From contig URJJ01000017.1 of NCBI GenBank assembly GCA_900548185.1, forward strand, positions 1 to 47,663: DNA of 47,663 nt. The letters are read 5' to 3'. The translations under genes were made by a program, and so were the position numbers. Source of the DNA: an uncultured Opitutales bacterium. Lineage in GTDB: Bacteria > Verrucomicrobiota > Verrucomicrobiia > Opitutales > Intestinicryptomonadaceae. Below, piece by piece: positions 34,591-46,177 of this stretch. The notes under the pieces were generated by a model. That model ran no database searches. It saw only the letters and a program-made list of their open reading frames with translations, and was not told the DNA's origin. Position 1 is the first letter of the stretch, and each line of letters starts with the position of its first letter.

Positions 34591-35630
34591 ATTTCAATTT
34601 CGACTTCAACAATCCGGAGCTATTGTGGCTCCTGCTGCTGCTTCCGTTAATGGCCTTCCTGAAGGGCCGCACCGGGAAAAACGGCACGCTCGTATTTTCG
34701 AGCGTGGCCATAGCCGCAGCCGTGTCCCGCAAAAACCGCAGCCGGGCGGGCGGCGTGCTGCTTTTCCTCAGGCTTCTGACGGTGGCCCTCATAATACTGG
34801 GCCTGGCCCGGCCGCGCCTGGGGAGGGGGTACAGCGAGCGCGAACAAAGCGGAATCGACATAGTGCTTGCAGTCGACGTCTCAGGCTCAATGTCCGCACT
34901 CGACCTCTCAAAAAGCCGCGAGGAGCTTCTCACGCGCCTGGACGCCGTAAAGAGCGTCCTCGACGACTTCATAAAAAACCGCCCCAACGACCGCATAGGC
35001 ATGATAGCCTTCGGGGCAAACCCATTCATAGTCTCGCCGCTCACCCTCAACCACGACTGGCTGACGCAGAACATCGACCGCCTGGAAATCGGGCTGATAG
35101 ACGGCGGGAGAACCGCGATAGGCTCCGCCGTGGCGGCCAGCGTCAACCGCCTGCGCGACCTGAAGGACTCAAAAAGCCGCATCATAATCCTTCTGACAGA
35201 CGGCGAGAACAACTCCGGCAAAATATCGCCCATTGCCGCGGCCGAGGCGGCTGCGGGGTTCGACACAAAAATCTACACGATAGCCGCCGGGCGCGAGGGC
35301 ATGGTTCCCTACGCCCCCACCGACCGCACCGGGCGGGTCATGCGCGACAGGTCCGGCAGGCCGATAGTGGGCGGGACCGCTCCCAGCCAGATAGACGAAT
35401 CCACTTTGAAAAAGATTTCCGAAATAACAGGCGGCAGATTTTACCGCGCCTCCGACTACCGCGGCCTCCGCTCCATATACGAGCAGATTGACAGCCTCGA
35501 AAAGACGCCTGTCAAGGTGCGCAACTTCACGGAATACGAGGAGCTCTTCTGGTACCCAGTCTCCGCCGCGCTCGCGCTTCTTTTTCTGGAGAGGCTCCTC
35601 GCGCACACTAGATACAGGACCCTGCCATGA
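34587..35630 (+). CDS. batA: BatA-like VWA-domain membrane protein
   Basis: 347 residues. Two N-terminal membrane helices (about 10-25 and 56-75) and one C-terminal helix (about 322-338) flank a von Willebrand factor A domain. The MIDAS motif DVSGSM is at 97-102. FGANPFIVSPLT and LLTDGENNSG provide the remaining metal-site elements. Bat proteins were named for Bacteroides aerotolerance; the mechanism is uncertain. It overlaps its neighbours by 4 bases. Confidence 0.92.
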   Translation: MNFNFDFNNPELLWLLLLLPLMAFLKGRTGKNGTLVFSSVAIAAAVSRKNRSRAGGVLLFLRLLTVALIILGLARPRLGRGYSEREQSGIDIVLAVDVSGSMSALDLSKSREELLTRLDAVKSVLDDFIKNRPNDRIGMIAFGANPFIVSPLTLNHDWLTQNIDRLEIGLIDGGRTAIGSAVAASVNRLRDLKDSKSRIIILLTDGENNSGKISPIAAAEAAAGFDTKIYTIAAGREGMVPYAPTDRTGRVMRDRSGRPIVGGTAPSQIDESTLKKISEITGGRFYRASDYRGLRSIYEQIDSLEKTPVKVRNFTEYEELFWYPVSAALALLFLERLLAHTRYRTLP

Positions 35631-38089
35631 CTTTCGCATATCCCATACTGGCATACGCCGCCATCGCCGCATTCGCCGCGTCAATAGCGATTTCCGTCGC
35701 CTTCGAGCGGCGCAAAAAAAGGCTCCTTGAGAAGTTCGCCGCAGACAGCCTGCTGCCGGAGCTTTCGGGGAACGTAAGCAGGATAAAGACGGCCGCAAAG
35801 GCGCTTTTCATAAGCCTTGCCGCATCCTCGCTGCTGCTCGCCCTCGCCCGCCCCCAGTGGGGCTACAAATGGGAGGAGGAGCGCCAGATGGGGATAGACA
35901 TAATATTCGCCGTCGACACATCCAAAAGCATGCTCGCAGAAGACGTAAAGCCGGGCCGCCTCGAACGCGCCAAGCTTGCAATAACAGACGCCGTGGAAAG
36001 GCTAGACGGCGACCGCGTTGGCCTCGTGGCCTTCAGCGGCCAGGCGTTTTTACAGTGCCCCGTAACCCTCGACTACGGCGCCTTCAGGATGTCCCTCGAC
36101 GCGCTCGACACGAACATAATACAGCGCGGCGGCACCAACATCGCGGCCGCCATAGACGAGGCCGACTCGGCATTCCCGGACGGCAAAAACGAAAAGGTGA
36201 TAGTGCTTATAAGCGACGGCGAAGAGCTCGAATCCTCCGGCGTCGCGCGGGCCGAAAAGGCGTCGAAGGAGCGCGGCATAAAAATATACACCCTCGGCGT
36301 CGGCGGGGCGAACGGCGAGCTAATCCCCGTGCGCGACAGGCGCGGCAACCTAGACTACCTCCGCGACGAAAACGGAAAGCTCGTGACCAGCATGCTCAAT
36401 GAAAAGCTACTCAAGCAAATAGCCGAATCGACGGGCGGATTCTACGCGCCCCTGGCCGACGGCGGCATGGACGAAATTTACGAGAAAGGCCTGAGCAGGG
36501 AGCAGAAGGCCGAACTTAGCGCAAAGATGAAAAAGCTTGCAATAGAGCGCTTCCAAATCCCGCTGGCCATAGCGCTGTTTCTCCTCGCATTTGAATGCGT
36601 GCTCGGCACGAGGCGCATGTTCAGGCGCAGGGGCGCGGCAGTTCCCGCCATCGTGGCGGCCGCAATTGCGTCCGCCGCCCTCCCCGGCCAGTCGCGCGCA
36701 GAAGAGTCCGTGCGGCAGGCAGGCTGGCGCGAGCTATTTAACGCGGGCGTAGGCGCCTACGAGGCGGGGGACTACAAGCAGGCAAAGGACTCTTTCTACT
36801 CCGCCATAGCCTCCACCCACGACCTGGAGAAACAGGCCGCCGGATACTACAACATAGGCGAAACCGACTACGCCCGGGCGAAGGCCGGCTTTGAAAAGGC
36901 GCCAAATCCCCGGGAGGTTTCGGAAAAGGCCGCACAAGCCGCCGGGAAAGCATCGGAAGTCCTCTCGGGCGCGGGCGCCGTCCTCGAAAAGGGCCTGGCC
37001 GCCCTCAAAAATTCCGGCGAGGAAGGGCTCAAGGAACAGGGGCTGCAAAACGAAATAAAGCAGGCAATTTCGGCGTGCGAAGAGTCTGAGAAATCCGTGG
37101 AGGAGGCCGCAAAGGCTGGGGCCGACGCCGCAGAGGCCGTAAAGGGCGCGGCAATGGCCGCAGACGCCGCCCGCAAAAACTTTCAAAACGCGCGCGAACT
37201 GGATTCGGAAATGGAAAACGCCGAAAAGGGCGAAAACGCCGCAAAGGCCGCGTGCGAACGGCTCTCCGAAATTTCAAAAGACCTTGAAAAGGCCGGCAAG
37301 GCTTCCGAAGAATACGCAAAGGCCCTCGACAAGATGGTAGAAGAGCTGAAAAAGCTCCTGCGCGACGACAATAAAAACGACAAGAACCAGGACAGCAAAG
37401 ACAGCCAAGACCGGCAGAATGACGAAAACCGCCAGGACAGCCAGCAAAACCAGAACTCCCAGAGCCAGGACCAAAACGGCAGCCAGAACCAGAAAGAGGA
37501 CGCCCAAAACGGGGACGGCCAGCAAAATCAGGATGGCTCCCCCCAAAACAATTCCCAAAACTCCGAGAAAAAAGACGACTCTCCGGAGGCGGAAAATGAC
37601 GGCCAAAACGGGCGGGAGAATAACCCCTCAGACGGGCCGGACGCCGACAGGCAAAACGCGGAAAGCCAGCCCGGAGAGGACAAGAAAAAGCCCTCCGATG
37701 ATAGCGGTTCGCAATCCCCCGGGGAAGAAAAGGACTCCGGCGAAGGCTCCCAAAACGAGCAGGCCGCAAAACCAGAACCCCGGCAGCAGGCAGAAGGCGA
37801 TAAAGCCGGAGGGGAGGATTCCCTGGACCGCCGGGAAGAGCAGGCTGCGCCCAAAGGCGCGGAGGCGGCAGCAGAACAGGCGGCCGCCCCAGAAGAAAAC
37901 GCCGAAAAGGCAGGAGACGCCGCATCCGAAAGCGACGCCCAAGACTACCGCGCGGAAGCCGGCGTAATGACGCGCCGCGAGGCGGCTCAGGTGCTCGACT
38001 CCCTCCAGGACGAAGAGAAGAAGCTGCCGTTTAGCGGATACGGCTCGCAGAAAAACAGGTACGAAGAAAAGAATTACAAGGATTGGTAG
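35627..38089 (+). CDS. batB: BatB-BatC fusion: VWA domain, TPR region and Gln/Asn/Asp-rich tail
   Basis: 820 residues. N-terminal helices surround ALARPQWGY. The VWA domain carries the MIDAS motif DTSKSM (97-102) and LISDGEELESSG. A further membrane helix lies at about 308-325 and another hydrophobic stretch at about 335-355. From about 365 a TPR-like region (NAGVGAYEAGDYKQAKDSFY, YYNIGETDYARAKAGF) corresponds to BatC. A long alanine/lysine coiled region follows. Residues about 580-775 are extremely rich in Gln, Asn, Asp, Glu, Lys and Ser. The last 40 residues return to an ordered pattern (TRREAAQVLDSLQDEEKKL). In many genomes BatB and BatC are separate. Confidence 0.9.
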   Translation: MTFAYPILAYAAIAAFAASIAISVAFERRKKRLLEKFAADSLLPELSGNVSRIKTAAKALFISLAASSLLLALARPQWGYKWEEERQMGIDIIFAVDTSKSMLAEDVKPGRLERAKLAITDAVERLDGDRVGLVAFSGQAFLQCPVTLDYGAFRMSLDALDTNIIQRGGTNIAAAIDEADSAFPDGKNEKVIVLISDGEELESSGVARAEKASKERGIKIYTLGVGGANGELIPVRDRRGNLDYLRDENGKLVTSMLNEKLLKQIAESTGGFYAPLADGGMDEIYEKGLSREQKAELSAKMKKLAIERFQIPLAIALFLLAFECVLGTRRMFRRRGAAVPAIVAAAIASAALPGQSRAEESVRQAGWRELFNAGVGAYEAGDYKQAKDSFYSAIASTHDLEKQAAGYYNIGETDYARAKAGFEKAPNPREVSEKAAQAAGKASEVLSGAGAVLEKGLAALKNSGEEGLKEQGLQNEIKQAISACEESEKSVEEAAKAGADAAEAVKGAAMAADAARKNFQNARELDSEMENAEKGENAAKAACERLSEISKDLEKAGKASEEYAKALDKMVEELKKLLRDDNKNDKNQDSKDSQDRQNDENRQDSQQNQNSQSQDQNGSQNQKEDAQNGDGQQNQDGSPQNNSQNSEKKDDSPEAENDGQNGRENNPSDGPDADRQNAESQPGEDKKKPSDDSGSQSPGEEKDSGEGSQNEQAAKPEPRQQAEGDKAGGEDSLDRREEQAAPKGAEAAAEQAAAPEENAEKAGDAASESDAQDYRAEAGVMTRREAAQVLDSLQDEEKKLPFSGYGSQKNRYEEKNYKDW

Positions 38090-38090
38090 A

Positions 38091-39962
38091 ATGAAAAAGC
38101 TTACGCTTACAATATTGACCGCCCTGGCCTGCGCGGCCGCCGCCGCGCAAAGCGCGACGGGAAGGGGATTCACGCCCTCGACAGTCCGCCCGGGCGAACC
38201 GGCCGACTACACGATAGTATTAAACGGCCTCCAGGCGCAAATAGACTTAAACAAAATTCCCGTCCCCGACGGCCTCCAGTACGCCGGGAGCGGGCGTTCG
38301 GAGCGCATCTCCATAACAGGCGGCTCCGGGGCGGTGCGCGAAACTGTCATAGACTTAAAGTTCATACCCACGCGCGCCGGCAGCTTCGAGATAAAGCCGT
38401 GGCAGCTCAGCGCCGGCGGCAAGAGCTATGAAATTCCCGCAGCGACCCTCACGGCCGACCCGAACGCGCCGCAGACACTGCGCGCCGGAAACGCCTCGGG
38501 GATGCCGGACCCGTTCGACGAATTCGACGCGCTCTTCAGCTCCGCATTCGGCGGCGCGCCGCTCCCCTCCCGCGCGGCTTCCCGCGCCGAACCCGTGGAG
38601 GAGATAGACTTAAGCAGGGAGACGTCGCTTGCCCTGGAGCTTCCCAAGGGGAAAATATATGTCGGAGAGGCAGTCCCGTGCAGGGTCGTTGTGAAGTTCA
38701 GCCGCAAAATTTTCGAGGCCGGCTACGTCGTAAACAGGCTCGTGCCGAGCCTCAAAAGCGGCGACGCCTTCGTCTGCCCCGGCTTTTTAAAGGAGGGGAG
38801 GCGCACCGCGTCGTCGGACGACTTCGAGGAAGTCACTTTCGACACGGTGATAACGCCCCTCAAGGCCGGCGAATTCGACATACAGTTCGAGGCGGACGCC
38901 GTAGTCACCAGCCCGGGTCGCTTCAGGCGCATGTCGTTTTTTTCGATGGCCGACCCGTTCGGGGAAGCCCGCCAGTTTTCACTCGGCATGAAGCCCGTGA
39001 AAATATCGGCGCTCGAACTTCCCAAGGACGGGATGCCCGCAAACTTTACCGGGGCGATAGGCAGCTTCAAAATAGACCCCCCGAAACTCGACGAATCCGC
39101 GCTCAGCGTCGGCGAGCCATGCACGATGAGCGTCTCGGTTTCGGGCCGGGGAAATTTCGAGCGCATGTCGCCCCCCTCGCTTTCCGGAACCGAAGGCTGG
39201 AAGGAATACAAGCCAAAATCGTCCTTCACCGACGCGAGCGACGGCTACGCGTTTTCGGGGACGAAGACCTTTGAATACACTCTCGTCCCGCAGAAGCCCG
39301 ACCTCGCCCAAACCCCGGCCGTAGAATTTTCATATTTCAATAGCGCCGCCGGAAAGTACGAAACCCTGCGGGCAGGGCCGGCGCCTGTGAGCGTCGCCCC
39401 GTCAAAGGGGTACGCAAGGCGCATGCAGGAGGCGGAAGAGGCGAAAGCCGAAAAGGCCCCCGACCCCCTCGCGGTCGTATCCGGGCGCCCGGCGGGCGGC
39501 GGAACAACGCAGATGGCCTCCTCCCCGGCGTTTTGGGCGGCGCAGGTTGTCCTGCTCGTGGCGGTCGCCGCATTCATAATTTCAAGGCGCCGCAAAAACA
39601 GGCTTGAGAGCGACCCGCGCTACGCGAGGTCGCAGGCGGCCAAGGCGGGGCTTAAGAAATCGCTCTCCGCTGCGAAGTCGGCGGCGGCGCGCGGGGATGC
39701 GGCGGCCTTCTTCAAGGCGGCGGCCGAAAGCGTGCAAAACGCAGTGGCATCCTCCGGAGACTTTGAAGCCCGGGCTGTCACGCTCGGCGACGCGCTCGAA
39801 TTTATCGCAAAAAAGGGCGCCCCGGAAGGGGCATCCGGCGACGCCAAGACGTTTTTTGAAGGGGCCGACGCGATAGCCTTCGGCGGGTATTCCCCGGAAA
39901 CCGGCGAGCTCGGAACGCTCTGCACAAAACTTGAATCCCTATGTTCAGACATCTCGCAATAA
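38091..39962 (+). CDS. batD: BatD-like protein (oxygen-tolerance family)
   Basis: 623 residues. A Sec signal peptide (MKKLTLTILTALACAAAAA) is followed by beta-rich, Ig-like extracytoplasmic domains (STVRPGEPADYTIVLNGLQ, DLKFIPTRAGSFEIKPW, TPLKAGEFDIQFEA), typical of BatD. A membrane helix (about 478-500) precedes a basic turn RRRKN and a cytoplasmic helical C-terminal domain rich in Ala. It starts 1 base after the batB stop and overlaps batE by 22 bases. Confidence 0.9.
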   Translation: MKKLTLTILTALACAAAAAQSATGRGFTPSTVRPGEPADYTIVLNGLQAQIDLNKIPVPDGLQYAGSGRSERISITGGSGAVRETVIDLKFIPTRAGSFEIKPWQLSAGGKSYEIPAATLTADPNAPQTLRAGNASGMPDPFDEFDALFSSAFGGAPLPSRAASRAEPVEEIDLSRETSLALELPKGKIYVGEAVPCRVVVKFSRKIFEAGYVVNRLVPSLKSGDAFVCPGFLKEGRRTASSDDFEEVTFDTVITPLKAGEFDIQFEADAVVTSPGRFRRMSFFSMADPFGEARQFSLGMKPVKISALELPKDGMPANFTGAIGSFKIDPPKLDESALSVGEPCTMSVSVSGRGNFERMSPPSLSGTEGWKEYKPKSSFTDASDGYAFSGTKTFEYTLVPQKPDLAQTPAVEFSYFNSAAGKYETLRAGPAPVSVAPSKGYARRMQEAEEAKAEKAPDPLAVVSGRPAGGGTTQMASSPAFWAAQVVLLVAVAAFIISRRRKNRLESDPRYARSQAAKAGLKKSLSAAKSAAARGDAAAFFKAAAESVQNAVASSGDFEARAVTLGDALEFIAKKGAPEGASGDAKTFFEGADAIAFGGYSPETGELGTLCTKLESLCSDISQ

Positions 39963-40669
39963 CAATAACGGCGGCGTTTCTCGCGCTTGCGGCCTCCGCC
40001 CAGACTGCCGAAGAGTTCTTTGAACTCGGCAGGCGGGCCTACAATGCGGGCGAATACGAAAAAGCCGCGAGCGATTTCGACGAATCCGCAGCCAGGGGCG
40101 GCGGAGCCGACGCCTACCACAACGCAGCAAACGCCTACTTCAAGCTCGGCAAAACCGGGCTTGCCATGCTCAACTACGAGCGGGCGCGCTATATCAGCCC
40201 GCGCTCGCCCGAGACTGCCGCAAACATAAGGATGCTTGAAGAGCAGATTGGCGGCCCCCGCCGGGCGCGCAGCTTCGCGGACACATTCTTTGGGGAGCTT
40301 TCAAATTCCGAATGGACGGCGCTCGGTTGCGCCGCATTCTGGGGGGCCGTTTTTACGCTCGCAATACCGCCGCTTTTTTCAGTCAGAAAAAGCGGGTTCA
40401 GAATCGCGGGGGGGCTGTGCGCCGCCATACTGTTGACTTCGTGCGCGGGGGCCCTCTACTGGGCAGACGCAAGAAACACCGCAGTTTCCATATCTGCCGA
40501 CGCCGTACTCAAGCTCTCGCCCGCCTCCTCCGCCCCGGCGGTGGCCGCGATGCCGGAGGGGAGGCGCGCCATCATAAGAAAGAGGGAAAACGGCCACATG
40601 TTCCTCGAAACCCCGGACAAAAAGTACGGCTGGGCGACTTCGGAAAAAATGAAGCCGCTCTGGGAATAA
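39941..40669 (+). CDS. batE: BatE-like TPR protein with C-terminal SH3-like domain
   Basis: 242 residues. Signal peptide (1-20, ends ASA), TPR repeats (AEEFFELGRRAYNAGEYEKAASDF; AYHNAANAYFKLGKTGLAMLNYERA), two hydrophobic helices (about 127-145 and 153-170) and a bacterial SH3-like end (VLKLSPASSAPAVAAMPEGRRAIIRKRENGHMFLETPDKKYGWA). This domain order is that of BatE. The 22-base overlap with batD fixes tight coupling. It is the last gene of the operon and a strong terminator follows. Confidence 0.9.
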   Translation: MFRHLAITITAAFLALAASAQTAEEFFELGRRAYNAGEYEKAASDFDESAARGGGADAYHNAANAYFKLGKTGLAMLNYERARYISPRSPETAANIRMLEEQIGGPRRARSFADTFFGELSNSEWTALGCAAFWGAVFTLAIPPLFSVRKSGFRIAGGLCAAILLTSCAGALYWADARNTAVSISADAVLKLSPASSAPAVAAMPEGRRAIIRKRENGHMFLETPDKKYGWATSEKMKPLWE

Positions 40670-40713
40670 CACGCCCAATCACGCGCGCCATTAAGGTGCG
40701 CATAAAACCCATT

Positions 40714-40740
40714 CGCCGGGCCGAGAGCCCGGCGTTTTTT
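40714..40740 (+). terminator. Rho-independent terminator of the moxR-bat operon
   Basis: 8-bp stem CGCCGGGC/GCCCGGCG, loop CGAGA, six T, 45 bases after batE. Confidence 0.93.
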
Positions 40741-41124
40741 ATGCCGCAACATGCACCCCACAAAAAAGGATTCCTCCGGATGCCGACACACAAAACGCAC
40801 TCGAATGCGCCAAAGTCCCATCCAGTTGAAAGCCCTGTGTGAGGGGGCGGCCAGTTCAGAGTAGCAACTAAGGATGGCCGTTTGGCATGACGCATGCTCC
40901 CTCCACGAAGAGCGTGCAAAAGTGCAAAGGGTATCGGACACCGAATCAACTGCCATCCCATTTTCTGAAAAATGAGCGGCGCACCGGAAAAAAAGTGGAT
41001 GCCCTGCAAAAACTCAGGGAGCGGAAGGGCTTCCGCAGGGAGGGCATGACGCCCCCGATTCCAGAAAGCAAATCCGAAAAGTTTCACGCCCCCTGCCCTG
41101 CGGCGCAAAAAGCAAACGCTAGCC
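40741..41124. other. Intergenic region between convergent operons
   Basis: 384 bases between the bat terminator and the 3' end of the minus-strand acyltransferase. No credible gene, RNA or repeat is seen. The open frames are out of keeping with the neighbours' codon use. Confidence 0.5.
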
Positions 41125-43050
41125 TTAGGACTGGCCCTCCTGCCCGGCGAGTTCCGCCTCCAGCTCCGGCGTCCGCAGGCCGTGGTAGCGCCTGTATTCG
41201 ACAGCCTGGCGCAAACCCATGTAGGACTTCAGGAGCTTGGGGTCGGTCTTTGTCATATCGACCATGATAAGGCCGTCTATGCAGTTGCCGAACGACTTGT
41301 CCACATTGAAGGCGAGAAGCTCCCCGTTTAGCCGCAGATAGTGCTTCAGAAGAACCGGGATGCCCTTGTTGTCCACCTCTATTTCGGAAATCAGCGCGGA
41401 AATGCGGTCTATGTCGCCGCTTGAGCAGCTTATGGCCTTTTTGTCGTCCGGGTTCAGCTTCACCTTCGGGGGAGTCTTGGCCTTCACGAATTTGGCGAGC
41501 TCCGGGGATGTCTTGTGCTGGGAGAGGAACTGGACCATCAGGTCCTTTGAAATGGAATTGTATTCGGTTGTGATGCTGACCGGGCCGTAGAGGGTCTTGT
41601 ACTGCGGGTTGCGCGCGAGGTATTCGCCGATGCCCCGCCACAGTATGGCGAGGGTGGACTTCTTTTTCTGGTACTCGCTCGCCACGAACGAACGCCCCAT
41701 TTCGAGCGCGTTTCCCATCTTTTCAAGTAGCTCGGGCTTTATCTTGAAAAGAGTTGTGGCGTACAGCCCCTGCGGGCCTATCGAATTTACAATCTTATCC
41801 ACATGCCCGACGCGGTAGGCACCGGCGATTTTGCGGTTTTCGGCGTCCCACATGAATACGTGCATGTAGTACTGGTCGTACTCGTCGGTATCCACGCTCT
41901 TTCCGGTGCCCTCGCCCACCTCGCGGAAAGTCTTTTCGCGCAGCCTTCCGATTTCAAGCATCGTCCATTTCATCTGCCACGCGTAGGCCCCGTAAACCGA
42001 TATGCGCTCGCCGGAAATAAGCCTTGCCGATTCCGGGAGGGCGTCGATTTCCTTCTGCATCACGTCCGGATTTATTGGGATTATGAGGTCCTGGTAGGCG
42101 CGCCTGCCGGGCATCATCTTGTTGCAGAGGTCCTTTATGTGGCCTATTTGGAAAAACGACTTCGTCACCGCCTCGTCGCGCGGGGCCTCCGCCTGCTTCT
42201 TCTGGCCGAGGACGTAGGTGTTGAGGCGCATCCACGCGGTCAGCTCATCGTCGGATTCAAACGCGGCGATTTTCCGCGGCGGAATCGGCGAGCCCACGCG
42301 CATGCGCACCGTCTCGCGCTTTGCCTTGCGCACGAGCTCCCGCATGAGAAGCAGGGTCCGCAGGCGCGGGTGCAGGAGGCCCGCCATCTGGAAGAAGGCG
42401 CTGTTTCTGCCGTAAAAATAAATCGGAAGGATTGAGGCCCCGGTCTTGCGGGCGAGGCTTGCAAGGTTCCTGCTCCACTCGGGGTCCGTCACGGACATGG
42501 AGCGCGGATGGAGGTAGGAGACCGTCCCCGAGGGGAATGTCGCGATGCAGCCGCCGTTTTTAAGATGGCGGATGGAATCCTTGAGGGAGCCGATGTTGGC
42601 CGCGGCCGCCGCGCTCCCGCCGAAAGGGTTAACGGGTATCAGCCACGGGCCGATTTCGCCCATGCGGCCCAAAAGGTAGTTTGCAAGGAGCTTGACATCC
42701 GGCCGCACCCCGCAGAGCAGGGCCCCGAGCACGATGCCGTCGAGCCCGCCCATGGGGTGGTTTGCAACGACGATGAGCGGCCCCTCTGTCGGGATTTTTT
42801 TGATTTCGTCAGCCGAAGCCTGGTAGGCGCCGTCCAGGGCCTCCAGCGCGCGGTCGAAGAAGTTGCGCTCGGCGGGAAGCGAGCGGACCTTTACGTACGC
42901 GGCGTTTATCGCGCGGACGCCAAGAAAGCTTTCAAGCGGGCGCGAAACGGCCGAATAAAGGACGCGCAAAACCGGATTGCCTATCGAAGACGAGAGGCTT
43001 ATCAGCGGCTTTTCCCCGTGCGCCGGGGGAGTATTTTTTTCTTTTTCCAT
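41125..43050 (-). CDS. Bifunctional acyltransferase: PlsC-like domain + OlsB-like N-acyltransferase
   Basis: 641 residues, two modules. Residues about 75-300 are a lysophospholipid acyltransferase domain with the block NHPMGGLDG (Asn97, His98, Asp104) and FPSGTVSYLHPRSM, equivalent to FPEGTRS. The His-to-Asp spacing is five rather than four, as in related hemolysin-type enzymes. Residues about 310-600 match the OlsB/hemolysin GNAT-like family: RISVYGAYAWQMKWTMLEIGRLREKTFREVGEGTGKSVDTDEYD-type sequence, then AGAYRVGHV. OlsB enzymes N-acylate ornithine (or glycine) and a PlsC-type partner O-acylates the product. This protein may therefore make an aminolipid alone, like OlsF. It lies 34 bases downstream of cimA. 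Confidence 0.82.
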   Translation of the reverse strand: MEKEKNTPPAHGEKPLISLSSSIGNPVLRVLYSAVSRPLESFLGVRAINAAYVKVRSLPAERNFFDRALEALDGAYQASADEIKKIPTEGPLIVVANHPMGGLDGIVLGALLCGVRPDVKLLANYLLGRMGEIGPWLIPVNPFGGSAAAAANIGSLKDSIRHLKNGGCIATFPSGTVSYLHPRSMSVTDPEWSRNLASLARKTGASILPIYFYGRNSAFFQMAGLLHPRLRTLLLMRELVRKAKRETVRMRVGSPIPPRKIAAFESDDELTAWMRLNTYVLGQKKQAEAPRDEAVTKSFFQIGHIKDLCNKMMPGRRAYQDLIIPINPDVMQKEIDALPESARLISGERISVYGAYAWQMKWTMLEIGRLREKTFREVGEGTGKSVDTDEYDQYYMHVFMWDAENRKIAGAYRVGHVDKIVNSIGPQGLYATTLFKIKPELLEKMGNALEMGRSFVASEYQKKKSTLAILWRGIGEYLARNPQYKTLYGPVSITTEYNSISKDLMVQFLSQHKTSPELAKFVKAKTPPKVKLNPDDKKAISCSSGDIDRISALISEIEVDNKGIPVLLKHYLRLNGELLAFNVDKSFGNCIDGLIMVDMTKTDPKLLKSYMGLRQAVEYRRYHGLRTPELEAELAGQEGQS

Positions 43051-43084
43051 TTTCCAAACCGGGCGTCCATTCGCGGCGGCAAAA

Positions 43085-44655
<1,571 letters not shown>

Positions 44656-44659
<4 letters not shown>

Positions 44660-46017
44660 TTTCTTATCCCGTTTTGTTCTATTATCTTCCTGATTTTGCC
44701 TGCGTCCGCAGGGGATTCCATGCGGACTATCTTTTCGCCCTTGAGCCGTTCAAGGGACGGGGAGACTGCCACGCATCCCGTGGCGCTCATAATCAGGTCG
44801 GGGAACTTTGCGGGATGTGCGGTGGAAAGCACTATGTTCAGGCCGCCGTCGAGGTCCTGGAAGCCGCACGCGGTGTGGGGGTCGATTATCCTTCCGGTGT
44901 CGCGCCAGACGCGGGCGATGTTGGAGGCGATTTCGGGGTCGGAGCAGCGCACGGCCGAAAAGTTGCCCCTTTTAAAGTCGTCAAAAATCCAGCGCCCGGA
45001 AGCCTTGAACGCCGACATGATTTCGCGCACCTTCGCGGAATCGCGGCCCTCGGCGAAATATATGAACCTCTCGAAATTCGAAGACACCTGAATATCCATG
45101 CTCGGCGCGAAGCTCGGGACGACCTCGCCGACCTCGTACCTCCCAGTCGAAAACAGGCGGTAGAGAATGTCGTTCTGGTTTGTTGCGACGGTGAAGCCGC
45201 GCGCGGGCATGCCCATCCTGTTTGCCATCCACCCCGCCAGCACGTTTCCGAAATTCCCCGTGGGGACGACGAACCTCGCCTGCCCCCTCATGCTTTTGGG
45301 AAGTTTCAGCGAGGCGTAAACGTAATAGACGCACTGCGCCAGAATCCTCGCAAGGTTTATGGAATTCACCGCAGCCAGGCTCCAGGCTGCCTTGAAGGAT
45401 GTGTCGGAGAATATTTCCTTTACGACAGCCTGAGCGTCGTCAAATGTGCCGGAAACCGCTATGGGGAATACGTTGGAGGCCCCGGTGCAGGCCATCTGTC
45501 GCTCCTGGAGCGGGGAAACCCTGCCGTCGGGATAGAGGATGAATATGTTCACGCCCCTCTTTCCCAGCAGGCCGTTTATCGCGGCGCTGCCCGTGTCGCC
45601 GCTCGTGGCGCCAAGGACGTTTATCACGCGCCCCGAACGGGCGAGCAGATACTCGTAGAGGTTCCCGAGAAGCTGGAGGGCGAAATCCTTGAAGGCGAGC
45701 GTCGGCCCGTGGTAAAGCTCAAGGAGCATCGCGTTGTCGGACACTCTGGCAAGGGGGGCGATTTCGGGGTCGTCGAAATTCACATACGAGGCGTAAACCA
45801 CCCTTTTTAAGTCCTCCGCCGGAATATCCGTTGCAAACAGGCTGAGGAACCTGAAGCACAGCTCCGGATACGCCAGGCCCTCCCAGGAATCCATGAGGCC
45901 GGAAATGTCCGGGAACGACTCCGGGACAAACAGGCCGCCGTCAGGGGCCAGACCCTCCATTACTGCCGCCGAAAACTCCAGCGGAACCGACTCTCCTCTC
46001 GTGCTTGCAAACTTCAT
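44656..46017 (-). CDS. thrC: Threonine synthase
   Basis: PLP enzyme that converts O-phosphohomoserine to threonine. 453 residues. The N-terminus (MKFASTRGESVPLEFSAAVMEGLAPDGGLFVPE) is the long bacterial (E. coli-like) type. The PLP lysine is Lys110 in PTLAFKDFALQ, and the phosphate-binding loop is ATSGDTGSAA (about 139-148). It lies upstream of and overlaps cimA, and follows lysC after a terminator-like hairpin. It therefore either has its own promoter or depends on readthrough. Confidence 0.96.
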
Positions 46018-46061
46018 CGCTCAACCCGCCTGCGGCGGCCCGTTATAAAAAAAGAAAATCC

Positions 46062-46099
46062 GAAAAAGACAACGCCCGACTATCTTCGATAACCGGGCG
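46062..46099 (-). terminator. Hairpin terminator between lysC and thrC
   Basis: Minus strand CGCCCG..TATC-GAA-GATA..CGGGCG followed by TTGTCTTTTTC. A second hairpin (CGGCG-GAG-CGCCG, 46125-46137) precedes another T-run at 46110-46116. Either would separate lysC from thrC-cimA, or act as a partial attenuator. Confidence 0.6.
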
Positions 46100-46177
46100 C
46101 AATCCAAGAAAAAAATACGCCCGTCGGCGCTCCGCCGGAAAAAACGGCGGGCCAGCCTGCCGGGGTTGCGGCCCGCG

